Assembly: GCA_013398055.1 (NCBI GenBank) | Contig: VZRS01007580.1 | Location: 186,001-250,000 of the forward strand | Length of the DNA: 64,000 bases | Direction: 5' to 3' | Source: Ifrita kowaldi | Taxonomy: Eukaryota; Chordata; Aves; Passeriformes; Cinclosomatidae | Shown: positions 36,246-48,565 of the stretch, piece by piece | Layout of the letters: each line of letters starts with the position of its first letter | Position numbering within the stretch: position 1 is the stretch's first letter | Made by a program: the position numbers and the translations under genes | Notes under the pieces: generated by a model | The model's database searches: none | What the model was told of the DNA's origin: nothing | What the model saw: only the letters and a program-made list of their open reading frames with translations

Positions 36246-37589
36246 CCATCCCCAGCAGTCACACACCTACCATGATCTCAGTTGGTAGAAGAGGAACGCT
36301 GCCATGTGGATTTTTGAGTTCCTTGTCCCACAAGGCAAAACATTTTTCCCATGGTTATTGCAACAGACCACCCATGCAGACAATTTTATTCATGAGACAG
36401 GACTAATCAGGTTACTAAAGGCTTTGGAAACCTTACCTTTCAAAATACCTATTTAAGACAGCTTCTGCCATCATTGTAACAGCAGTAATGGCACGATAAA
36501 AAACCAGGGTAGTACACTTGATTCCATAGATCAGCTTCAGCTTATCTCCCCACCCTTCCCACTGTTCTTGTGCCATTGGGGGAAGTGGAGAGCATATGTA
36601 AGTTATTTACTAAAATACTTCCATGCCCTTTATTGAAGCATGAACATCAGAAACTCAGTTCTTCATATTATTCATGCTTTTCTTTACCAGCTGTGCTCCT
36701 TACAAAGTGATTTTTCAGGTGCTTCAAAATGCAACAAAGCCATCTTTGCACAGGTTTGTGCTGAGCCCTGTAATTCATTCCTCCTGAAGCTCTACAGTGC
36801 CTCAGTAAGTCTACCTAAATCTACATACTACTATAATCCATGTAAATCCACTACTATTGCTTTAGCATAGTAGTCATTGAGATGAATCACAGAAGTCTTC
36901 TCTAATTGCACACCTAAGTCAATATCCACAGTGGAAGAACCCAGAGACATGAATCCACTCACCATGATAAAGTATCTCCAGACTCAAACAAAAGAATGAA
37001 TAACCACAAAGGTCACAAATCCACTCATGTTCCCTCTAGGCACAATTTTTTTTTTTGTCTGATAGTATGAATATGAACAAATGAAAGAATGAAGGGCCAA
37101 ACCATCTCAACCAAATGGTCAGAGTCTGGTTCTTCACAAGGTTTTTCTAGAAGCTTAAGCTGCAGCAAAATGATTTAATGTCATTCTGTGATGCTGGCAC
37201 ATAGTGCCGCCAGACAACAGTGCAATGTGTCAGAGAACACGTTCAAAAAAAAGTGGCTATGGAAAGAAGTCTAAGCTTTTTAAGCTGCACAGATATAGAA
37301 ATTTCAGTCTCTTCGAGACAGATCACAAGCAAAAAGAAGTATTTCAGTTTCTCCAGTATTTGATAATATGGAAAGGTGCATGCACAAATCACAAATGCAA
37401 TGGCTGTTCCTGATTAAATGTTCCCTTCGTTTTCTATCTACCACAATGTTGGAGACCAAAGCAATAAATCACAAACAGTTCTCTTGCTCTCCAGAGCTTC
37501 CAAAGAATTGCACAGATACTTCAAAGAAGGTAACAAAAACAGCACTATTTTATTTGTTTCTCAGTACAATTTCTGAATTTTTGACTTAC

Positions 37590-37784
37590 GGAAGTATTTC
37601 AAGGTCTCTTCTATTTGCTCAGTTGTTAAGTCAATATTCGCATCGGGGGAAATGAGAGGTGTGTGAAGCCAGTCGTCGTGGTCATAACCATAGATTGTAT
37701 CCGCTCTTAGCTTATAATGAGGCAGCTGCTCTTCCAGGAGACTGATGATTTCAACTTCAGGAAGATTGGTACTGTTGCACACAT
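37590..37784 (-). CDS. TRAK1: TRAK1 coding exon, conserved N-terminal block of the long isoform
   Basis: This 195-bp exon starts with AT of a split Asp codon and encodes VCNSTNLPEVEIISLLEEQL, then PHYKLRADTIYGYDHDDW, LHTPLISPDANIDLTTEQIE and ETLKYF, ending with one base C. The acceptor is cccttatcag and the donor C|GTAAGT. It is nearly identical to human TRAK1, with Asn for Asp in STDLPEVEI. It begins the HAP1_N-type domain and is skipped in both short-head isoforms. The leading AT requires G from the upstream exon, which the 53007 exon supplies to give ITDVCN. Confidence 0.98.
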
Positions 37785-38526
37785 CTGATAAGGGAAAGGG
37801 AACAATCTCTGTTAGTTGCCTTGAGTACTATACATACAACCTTGAGAGACATCCGTTTGTTTTGATATCAACAAGATTTTGCTGCATGTAAAGAACAGCT
37901 CAATACAAGTAAGTTCAGAAGACATGCCTGGCCCAAATTATCCTAAAATATCGTATTTACTAATAGACAATACAAGGGCATGCTCTCTTAGTGACCAAAA
38001 GGCTGACCACTAGAAGCAGGGACATTTATTGAAGAATAAGTGGGCTACGGTGGGGAATAGCCAGTTACAACTGGAGTATTAAGAAAGGATTAGTGCACAG
38101 AGGAATGTAAATTTTTTATGTTCTACTTCACAGATCATTTTTAGCCTTCAAGCCTTACGTATCTCCTTAACTTGGTCTTCGACCACAATTTAGTACCACC
38201 GTAATTTTTTGCCTTTGCTGCTAGCAGATTTTTCTCAAGAAATAGAAATCCAGGACTGCAATAGCAAACAGTGTCACAGTTCACACCTAACACACACTGG
38301 TAAAGATGATTACAGGAACTTCTAGGGCACCTTTTGACACTATTTGACCTGCATTCTGTGCTGCAGCCCCTCATGTTCACAAATATATCAAGTTTGCACC
38401 CAGTTCGAAAAATGGATACCGACAGCCAACATCAACTGCAAAAATGTTACAATTAAAATTAGAGCTTTAAATTTAGGCCAGGAGGTAGCTGGGAATTTTT
38501 AACACAAACATCCCAATTCAAGGTAG

Positions 38527-38690
38527 AAACTTTTTTACCATGAGGATGGTTGAACAGGGGCACAGGGAGGCTAGAAGTAGAGTAAACAATGCCATGAGCA
38601 CTTACTCTGAAAGACCTGCTATTAGTAGAACTCAGAACACATTACCCTTCAGAGGTACCTTCCAACCTATATTATATTATAATGAAGAAT
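38527..38690 (+). mobile_element. Decayed CR1 3' UTR remnant (plus orientation)
   Basis: The text aacttttttaccatgaggat, then ggttgaacaggggcaca and later cccttcagaggtaccttccaacct, follow the order of the CR1 3' UTR. Much of the middle is altered and the octamers are gone. Confidence 0.55.
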
Positions 38691-40679
38691 TTTGAGAGCG
38701 TGTCAATACCCAAAACAGTCATGATAGTTCTAAATATGTTTAATTATCATATACAATTAAATGCAATGTCATCCTAAATATTTATTAAGGAACTGAGCAA
38801 CCCATGGTATGTTTTCAGTAAATACTTAGTGCATCAATCTGCACATTTTCCATCTCCACACCAGTACAAAGAGAAAACCCCACCATCTAGCATAACCAAC
38901 CCCTACCCCCCACACAAAGTAAGGAAGAGCTATCTATGCCTTTTTTGGAAGAGCAACACACCAGAGCTCCCTCTTTAACCAGTGTCATAGCTCTTGCAAC
39001 TCTTGCTGAGACTCACTCCAGAGTAAACAGCCAAGACTGTCAAGGGCTTGAGCGCTCCCGTGTACCTTTACTGCCATGACCACGCTCATCATGGTCCCCT
39101 CTGCCAGGAGCTCCATGTACACCCCAGCCCCTGGTCCTGCCCTGTGCAGTGCTGTAGGCAAGCCTGTGCCCAGCTCTGTTCCCTGCTGACATAGACTCAT
39201 TGCCCAGGCTTCCTGGATTGCTGGCATTTGTCTGATGATCAACCCCTAGAGAGTCAACTTGAACCTGCTGCCAGCACCTTTGCTCTGCTTGGGAACAAAG
39301 GGACTGGGCTGTGCCAACAAGGACTGTGCCCTTCCCATCCTGTCAGCTGCCTGTAAGGCAGCCCTGCTCTTGCTGCTTCCTGACAAAGGCACCAATTTTT
39401 GTAAGAGAAACTTATTCTTGCAGGATTGATGTAGACCTGCAATTCCACTGTCACTTAGTGAAATTCACCTGTGTCAAAGAAGGGGAGGAAGGAGAGAATG
39501 GGGAAACAACACATACTTTTCTATACATCATTAATTACCTGTGTCTTTTTAATCCAGAAATTACATTGTCAAAAGCATCCCAAGCACTAAAAATTGCAAG
39601 AACATTACTATTCTATCAGACAACAGGGCAGAGAATACCAAGAAAAACTCATACTGTCAATCTCCTGCCTACATACTTTACAAAATTCTGATGATTAGAA
39701 CTATAATCCACTTGGGAAAGTTGCATTGTACTTCATGGTTCAAGGAGTCTGCTGTTACCTATCAGGAGGTATTCTCCTCTGCCTTCACCCAGACTGTTCT
39801 GCTAACTGTTGTACATATGTGAGTGTCCTCCAACCCTCCCTGCAGCTAGGTGCCCGCATGTGCGGCAATGCTGTTTTTATGGAGCTCTGTGCAATGTGAG
39901 AATCAGCCTGCACACATCATTTTAAGAGGCCCTTGCAACCCTCTCAGAGGGACTACTGGCTTACACAGAGTAACAAGATCTGTTCCCCATGCTTTGAAAG
40001 ACAAGAGCCAGCCTGTAACTACAAACCTTTCTTTGTTTCTGGCTACCTTTCCCATTGCTGCAGCATCATCTCAGTGCCTGCAACCATCTGAGTGCAGAAA
40101 AGCCAGTTGATCTTCTAAAAATCACCTGCTGACATCCACTAGACATTCAAAAACCTTTCTGTGTACATGTACACACAGAAGATTTTTCTTTTATACATCT
40201 ATCTTTAGATTACCTAATTGCTCTCAATTTCAAGAATATGGAGTTGATTTCTTTCATTGGGGTTGTTTTATTTCTGGCCGAAATGTTAGTTCTTCTCTTC
40301 AGAAGAATGCAAGAATCTACACAGCCTGAGATGATAGTCTCAGGAACAAAGAAATAAAAATCTTGAAATATTCAAACCTCTAGTGTCTTTCTCTTATTAG
40401 GATTCCAAAACAAACAGACTTTACAGATGAGACGAGAAACTTCCAGTTGTACAGATAAGTAAACTGCCTTGTTTTATCCCAAAAAGTAGTGAAAAATGAA
40501 TATGAAGGAAGTGACCAATACAACATGAGGAGGAAAAAAAAAAACCCTCATACATGCACATACCAAAAAAAAAACCAAACCAAAACCATACAGTTTTATT
40601 GTGGAAAAGAAATCCACTAGAATCTGAAGGCTATGCAGTAAAGAAATAAGAATTATTGTGGAATACAAATCAACCAAGA

Positions 40680-40732
40680 AAATTTTTCTACTCTACCATA
40701 TAATAAATTTTTCTACTCTACCATATAATAAA
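40680..40732 (+). repeat. 25-bp exact tandem duplication
   Basis: Two identical 25-bp copies (40680-40704 and 40705-40729; core tttttctactctaccatata) stand head to tail, with the first bases of a third. Confidence 0.95.
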
Positions 40733-43214
40733 TCCTGAGCGTTTCTAAGCAATTCAGAAGGCATAATAACTGGAAAAGATATTAATGAGTAATTGGAAAG
40801 GCAACTTTTTATGATGCTATTATGATGCTATTGTCATTAACTTCTACTGCAATTTTAAAATCTGTATACCAGCAGGAAATAGGAACAGGCTCTGATGTAA
40901 TTGCCTATTTAGAAAAACAGGACACCATGGTTACACTTGTTCATGACTAAACATTAGTTCACCATTTAAATCACGGCAATATTCTCAGTGCTACAGTTAT
41001 GCAATCTCTTCCCCTTCACTTTTCCTCCCCTCCCTTTTTCTGAGACGCACACATTTGTCATGAGAAGATATGCAGACACCATCCCCCATCCCCAAACACC
41101 AGGTAAATTTTTTAGAGGATTCTGACTGTGTTTCTACAGATGTTTTTTTTTTATTTCTGATTAGAACTGCAAAGATAAACTTGAGTAACTTCTCTACTAA
41201 GAACACCCAAGACATCATCTGTGATTGTGATTTATGATTAAGTTAACTGATAATCAACGGATATAAAAGCATTTCCTCTTGTCCTAGGTGGTACCTTCAT
41301 TTTATTGTGAAAAATATAACACCTTACAGTTATAACAATTAACTGATCATTAATTTAAAAATGATACAACAAAATGTACCTGAACCACATCCTTCTGAGT
41401 TGCTGTTACAGATTCTGGGTTTTGTAATCTAAGCAATTTTCAACTTCCAGTTTTCTAGACGCATTTGGCAAACAAATTTCTACAAGCAGATTAAAACCAA
41501 CTTAAATAGCTAATGAATTATGAACTCATTATTCTTAGTAAAGCATGGATCATTCCAGGTTCTGCTTGTGCTCTTGCAACTCTATACCTTCCAGCACTTC
41601 GTAGAAACAATTAAATATTTTTTTTAAAAAGTTAACTCTTTTTCATATTATTTTTGCAAATAACATGTTCTACTGCTTTAGTTTCTTCCTAGCTTAAATG
41701 CATGAACACCCCACCTCATTTGCTTTGTTGCAAGTATGTATTTCTCAATGCCCTGCTCCTCAGGAAATGAAGAAGGTGCTCAGTCCGCTTTGCAGTAATT
41801 TTTGACAACATGCTCATGCTGTCTCTTTTCTAAGTGAGATTAAAACAAATGTTTTCAAAGACTTTTGTCCTGGTTAATTTCTTGTTACAGTTTCTAATCT
41901 TCTCTTTCCATAAAGAAGATGCAAAACAGGCAGAACACTCCAGCTGCGTATTTCTTCCCACTTCAGTATCCCTTGGGTAGTTACTAATGGATTACCTACA
42001 AGCTTGTTTCATATCTTTTCATACATTGGCATTGGACTGGCTGGTGTATTTCTCCTTTTCTGGACATATTAAACCTCTCTACCCCATGCCTCTCAACTTA
42101 AGACAGCCACTCAAATTTCACTGGTTGTTTCAGCTTGCTTATATTTCCTTAGAGAAATTTCTATTATTCTTGCTGATCTAGCTACCTTTGATTATTTAAT
42201 CAGTTCCCTTTCTTCTAGGCACATCTCTATCCATACAAAATGCTCTAAATATAGTAAACTAACTCTTCACTGTGGAGCCTGAAGTGAGAGTGGGAGGATG
42301 GCTTCTTCCTTCTCCCACTCTTTTTTTCTTTATTTTTCACATGCAGAGAAAGAAAGAATTTGCAGGACAACCATGTGCATGTGAGGATAAGAGTACACTT
42401 GGTTATTTTCCGATGCACACTTAGATCTTCCCTCAGCTAACAAGTGAGCAAGGAGTTGATCATACAGAAAATGGAGTGAGAAGTCTAAAACAATGGGATC
42501 TGACTGTATGGAGACAGCACAGCTCCTCAAGGAATGCCTTCCCTCCCTGCACATAACAGCACCGAGATCACAAGGCATGGTGTGGGGTGCTGTCACCCAC
42601 TGTCCTTTTCATCCTGCACTCACACAGCCATGCAATACACGAGGTCACTTCCCATAGAGAATTACATACACACTGAGCTGTCAGCGTTACTTGGGTGGGT
42701 GGAACTATGCCACCACCTCATGAACAAGCAATTCAGCCTCAGTCAAACTAACTTCAATGCAGCTAAGTTCAACATGAACCACAGGTAGACAGCTTTGAAA
42801 ATCTCATTCCTATCAACCTAAAAGCACCTAATGGTCACCTAAAAGCAGCTCATCTGTCAAACTCTATTCTCTATCAGGCTTTTGGATTTCATCTGTTTAT
42901 GGATGTAGATGTATCTTACTGTAGGAAAGAAAAACCTAGCTTGACCGATAAAGAAGGACCACCGACTCAATTTTCACATCAACTTCACATTAGAACAAAT
43001 GATAAATTCATAGAATGAACTTAGAACGAAGAGAAGGGACAAGGGCATGGGGAGGGTGATGGCCAACAAACAAAGAACACCCCAAAACATACAGTAAACA
43101 CACAGAAAAAATTAACTCTACAAATCTCAGAGCCTGGTATCTGCAGGAGCCTTTACAAACACAATGCAAACAGCTTATCAGCACAGTCGTCACAAGGAAC
43201 ATAAAATATATCGT

Positions 43215-43440
43215 TTCTGCCCGTCTGCATTCTGGTTCAAACCATCCCTGATCTTCATGGTTTTACCGATTTGCCTCGGAGCAGAGCTCGCCTCCCAAGG
43301 TTAAAAGGACTGCCGGGTCTCCACAGAACCCGGCGGCAGTACAAACTGCCACCTGCCGGCAGAACTGCCGTAGTACCCGAACCCCCAAACCCCACAGGAC
43401 AGCTTGCCAGCCGGTTTCCCGCTTTCAGCCCATTGCTGTA
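43215..43440. promoter_or_regulatory. CpG cluster in intron, candidate alternative promoter
   Basis: About a dozen CpG fall in roughly 230 bp (for example acccggcggc, tgccggc, agccggtttcccgc), against an almost CpG-free background. This is typical of a small CpG island or a promoter-proximal region. On the gene strand it would be upstream of the 37590 exon and could drive a transcript beginning there. I see no coding head attached to it. Confidence 0.35.
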
Positions 43441-46400
43441 AGTGGAAAAAACAACGGCTCATAAACCCAGCGCTGCCAGGAACTATGCTAGGGTCAGGGC
43501 TCTGCTCAAGAAGGGGCATTCCAGAACACACACGTCATGACAAGAACGACCACAAGAAAACTACCCAGAGACAGTATCATTCCCAGAGCACAATGCCCCT
43601 GAGTTGTGGTCCTGATGGAAGCCAACACCTTGCAAACAGCACAAAGCAGCTGTGCTACTCAGAAGTGCCTCCTCTGAGCAAAGGGAAACAACCGCTGAAC
43701 ACAAGTGTGCGTAGCAAAACAACTCCACTCTGGGTGTGACCTTAGGGAAGTGCTGGGCTGCTTGGCAACTTTCAAAACACAAGCTTTGGTCATCAGGCTG
43801 TAGCACATGCCCACACTGAGCATCTTCCAGGAAACTCCACCTCATCAACCCCCAGCAGCTGATGCTCAGCCCACAGCCAGAGACGGGCAGTCTAAATACC
43901 CTCTCCTTCTTAAACACAAACAAAGCAAGCAAACAAAAATCCCCCAAACCAAAAGAAAAAAATCCCAAAAGCAAACAAAAAATGCCTCAGTAGCCAGGCA
44001 AATCTTTCATTTCTTGCAACAGAACTAAAACATAACTTGTCACTACCTTTTGAGGCAGCTGAGGAAAGAGAAGTAGACAATCACAGGAACAAAAACAGAC
44101 AAGAGAAACAAGGAAACTCTCTGAAGAAAGCTGGAAGAATAAAGAAATCTACTACTTTACTTCATGGGACCACATACTCCTCCCTTTGGTTTACAGTCCT
44201 GTCCTATTTCCCACACACATACTACACTTACCCTTGACACTTAGCTCTCTTAAGAGTTTTTTTTAAGTTTCTCCATTTAAAATCTTTGAGAAAAGTCAAT
44301 AAATAACAATTCCAAAAAATAAAAAGCACACAATATCTGCCAAGGGTCAATTCCAGTGCTGGCTCCATATTAGTTAAGCAAAAACAAAGTTCTCTGCAGA
44401 AAAGGCTACACCATGAAGGCTAAAGTCCAGCCACATGTAACGCAAGAAATCGAAGTTCATCAAGTTGAGGCTGTTCCATGCCAAATACCAGACCATTTTG
44501 ATTGCTGATTTTGCTCCATGTGACGCTGAGATTAGTCACCTAATCTAGCTCAACAAGCAGACAGGAGGCCATGACTACATTAGCATCCTCTTTTTTCAGC
44601 AGACCAACAGGCCTAACCATATTCCAATGATGGAAGCAAGAAGGATGGTCTTTCTCCAAATATCTTTCCAGCAGATATTTCCTGGCTGCTTGGAACAGCC
44701 CAATAGCCTCCTCTTCCCCATGCCTTCTGTCCATTTAGACAGTGATGGAATGAACTCATCATTATCACTACAAACAGCTCTACATAAAAATGAAAAGCAG
44801 AGGGAAGAAATTCTACCACACAATTAGGCTGCTACCTATGCTGCTGAAGAGGAAAACATGGCCTGTAGTCATCCATTACTTGAGTTCTATAGGCCCACAT
44901 AGACACAGTCACTAAGTATTGACTGAGGTCTCTAATTACAAGTATTTCTTGAGCCTTATTTAACAGTTACAGGCATGTGTACACAGCAATAGGCAAAACC
45001 CCAGAACTTACCATATTTCTATTCAGCCTCAGTTCTCAGATGCCCAGAATGTGGCTACCTGTACTGAAGTCTTACAAACGATACTGCTGAACTCAGGACA
45101 TGTGTTTCAATGTAAAGCAAGTGGTTAGATTATAGGGGGGAAAAAATTGCTTCTTAAAAAAAAAAATCCAATTCACTGACTCGTCCAAAGGGAAAGATAG
45201 TGTTAGCATCCTTACACAACCTAAGTCTCACTGCTGGCTGCAAAGCCAACCTGCTGGAAGCAAAGCCCTTCAACATGAAAGCTGTTTCATACCTCTAAAA
45301 CGCAGGCTCCTCAGACAGCTTCTGTAACTTGACTGGCATGGCATGACATGATCTGAAATTGCAAGCCCTGCCACATCTTTAACCAGTTGTATAAGCAGCA
45401 GTTCTTCTGCCTCTAAACATGGAAAAATCTGCACAAAATCCAGTCTTCCGTGGGAAAACAAAAGATTCCATGCCAACCTCCGTTTGGCTTGGCCAAACAC
45501 ACCACTAAAGACTAGGATAAATTTGGGAATGTCAAAGCTAACAAAGATGAAACCAATTTCAATGTGAGGAATGTCATTGCTTACCAGGTTGAAGTGTCCC
45601 TGCTTTGGTTCCATCCTACATACACATTCCTGCCGTGTATAAAAGCTGAGACAGATTTGGTGATGAGAGTCCATTAAACTATTAGGACCCTAAAGTACAT
45701 TATGCCATAAATTTAAATGAACTTTGCCTTAAATTAAACTACAGAAATGTTTCTCCCTGTAGATAAATGCACCCATACTCATGATTTTTACATTAAACAG
45801 AAAATAAAAGGAAACTTTTTTAGCATGGCTATTCTTTTAGAGTAAGAACAAAAGCTATTCATGTAGCAACGACATGCTGGCAATGCACTGTTCAGCAGCA
45901 GTAAGAATAAACACATTCATTAACCATTAGGATCTTCCAGCTGCCAAGAGAGACTGCGAATGTCTCAAAACCCCATTGATAAATCACTGAGTATGAAAAC
46001 CCTGAAAAGCAATTGTTCTGCTTTTGCTTGTTGTTCAGCCTGGCTACAAAATGTGCCAGCCACTAAACAATGGCTGTCAACAAAGCTTTCACAGAATCAC
46101 AGGCAAAACATAAGAATTAAATCTTATGTAGCTTGCACTCTACAGATGCTTACTTTAAGTGAAAAATGTGTTGCTTCATGATGGACACCCATGCATACAT
46201 AGAGGGGGAAAGGTAAAGCTGAACTTCACATGTTATGGAGCTAAATTATGGAATAAAAGTTATTTTCACGTATTTAAATGCACCAATAGTCAAATGTAGC
46301 TTTTTAGTCTTCCTGCACTATTTGCACCACAATAGGAAAACAAAAAATGCAAAACAAAAACACATCCCCAAAAAATCTACTAGGCACTGGCCTTCAGTAC

Positions 46401-48534
46401 TTTCTATTAAGAACAAACCCAGAACACTGATGAACACTTAATTGCTTTCATGCACCCCTGCCTCAAATAAAGTACACATTTAGGAATGATAAGTGCTTCC
46501 CAAAACAAGGGAAAGCTAAGAAGAATGTCTTTAAAAATGTCACACTGGACTTGTAATTACAACACTTGCTTTCGTAGTGATGTCAGAATTGACAGTTTAT
46601 ACTAAAAATCATGGATCATATTAGGAAGCATAAATAAGTAAGAGGGCTAGACAGGGAGCACAGCAGAATTCTGCTCAAGGGAAAACCAACCAACCAAAGG
46701 TCGTTAAACCACAAAAAGATAATCCTTGACAGAATAAAAACATATGCCCGAGATACAGATTAAGAGGTGGTGTAACAACATGACAGAGGAGAGGAATCAG
46801 AAAAAACTACCAGGTTACTGGAAAAGGATAAGAGCTGGAAAGCAACCGTGGGGAGGATGCAAGGGGAGGAATAATCTACATGAAGCTGACTGAGAATGCA
46901 CCAAAAGCCAGACAGAAAATTCAGAATAGAGGCAATGATGCAGCAGGCACAGAGAATAAGATCATTTTGTCAGAGTATGCTAGACAGAAATACAGTTAGA
47001 CTCATAAAATCATTCCAGTCATGCCGAAGGAGCTATCTCATGTTAACAGGACTGGCATTTTTGGAATGCTTTAGAGAAAGGAATAGTGTTCAGAATTTAG
47101 CAATAGCTGCTTACAGAAGTGTTGGGAAAGAAGGAGAAGAGATCAAAACTAGATCAAGCTTACAGGATGAGACTGGTAACAATAACAAAGTAAATGAGCT
47201 GAGGTAAGGACCCACATTCTCATAGCTTTGTTTGAAGGAGAGACTAAGAAAGCTGGGAGAGGAGTAGGCAGGGGTGTAAAAATTATGAAGGTTTTTCAAA
47301 ATCATGAAGGTAACTTCATAAGGAGAAAGAACTGATATTCACCAAAATCCTGCTTAACTAGGACAAATACTGACAGTAACAGTGCAAGATTGCTGTCACT
47401 GTACACGGGAGTAGCAACCATGAACCTGCAGGGTAAAATCAGCAGATCCACATGAGAAAAAGCTATGGACAGGTTCCAACACTAAATAGTTCTGCATGAT
47501 GGGGGTACTTATGCTGAGTAGACTACTGAGAGTGGCTGAGTACGTGATCCCCATATCCAGCATCTGCGGTTTCTGGAATCAGAAACACAGTCCTGAGCCG
47601 GCTGGTCCAACACAACAGAGCATTTCTTATGCTCTTTGCTTGAGTTCCAACTCCACCAAGCAATATTTTACACCTCTTCTCTCATATTGACAAAACTGAG
47701 AAAAACATGGAAGTCCCACCCCAAATCAGGAGCTGAAAAAGAAGCAAATGTTACAGCAAGTTATGCTCCACTAAAAGAGAAAGGTAAACACAACAGTAAA
47801 AGAGAATGGTAACCCAAACAGAACTCAGAGAGGTTCAAACAAAGGGAAGCGATTCAAAACTGCCAATTTTTTTTCAATACTTTTTTAACTATTTAAAGCT
47901 TAGAAGTCAACCAGCAGGCCTGTGACAGGTACCAAATCCAACCAGAGCACCCTGTTGAACAGTCTCAGAATAGCAAGCACACAATTTCTGGTGGTAACTC
48001 ACACACCTAGAACAGGACAGCCAGGGGTACAGCATCCTCCCCATCACCTGCGTAACAAGAGTAAAGCAATCTCACAACAACCTGTAATACCTAAGTCCCT
48101 ACAGAGTTAATTTTGAGTAATCATGCTTTATCACACTTGAAACAGAAGGAATAGACATTCAGCCTTACAACACAAAAACATGCATCTTGGGGGACACACA
48201 CACAATGGAATGGAAATTCCATGGGTCCTAAGCATGTCTTTTAAAATAAAGTGATTACATAAAGAAATGGTCAGAACGACATCACTTATCTGTAAGATCA
48301 GTCAGTTATCAAAACTGGCTGATGTTGCCATGAAGAGTGGTGATCTGGTGGAAGAGAATGGAACCTTGGTTTCATATGGGAACATATTTAAGGCCTGAAT
48401 AAGGCTAGAGACAGGATGAAAGCCCAGAGAAAACTTTCAGCACCCAAACATTGCTAGAAGATTGCGTGAATGAGGCTTGACAGCAAGAGAAAGTTGGTTT
48501 CTCTGGATGTTATGAGTCCTTCCAGTCATATGCA

Positions 48535-48565
48535 GAATGTTACTGCAGTCAGTGCAGTAACATTC
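48535..48565. repeat. Perfect 13-bp inverted repeat (hairpin)
   Basis: GAATGTTACTGCA (48535-48547) and its exact reverse complement TGCAGTAACATTC (48553-48565) are separated by gtcag. The stem is too short for a normal pre-miRNA; it could be a protein-binding palindrome or the relic of a small transposon. Confidence 0.9.

Larger units (their letters stand above)
28511..37589 (-). other. TRAK1: TRAK1 intronic sequence upstream of the internal heads
   Basis: This is the upstream third of the 25.7-kb intron. Contents are a possible ancient repeat at 29200-29720, a rearranged CR1 at 32945-33700 and a long CR1 at 35516-36245. The rest, including 29720-32940 and 36250-37589, is AT-rich with no supported gene. 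Confidence 0.75.

Noticed and set aside
45270..45674. Minus-strand open frame of 134 codons
   Set aside because: No recognisable motif and no matching splice phases; treated as chance.
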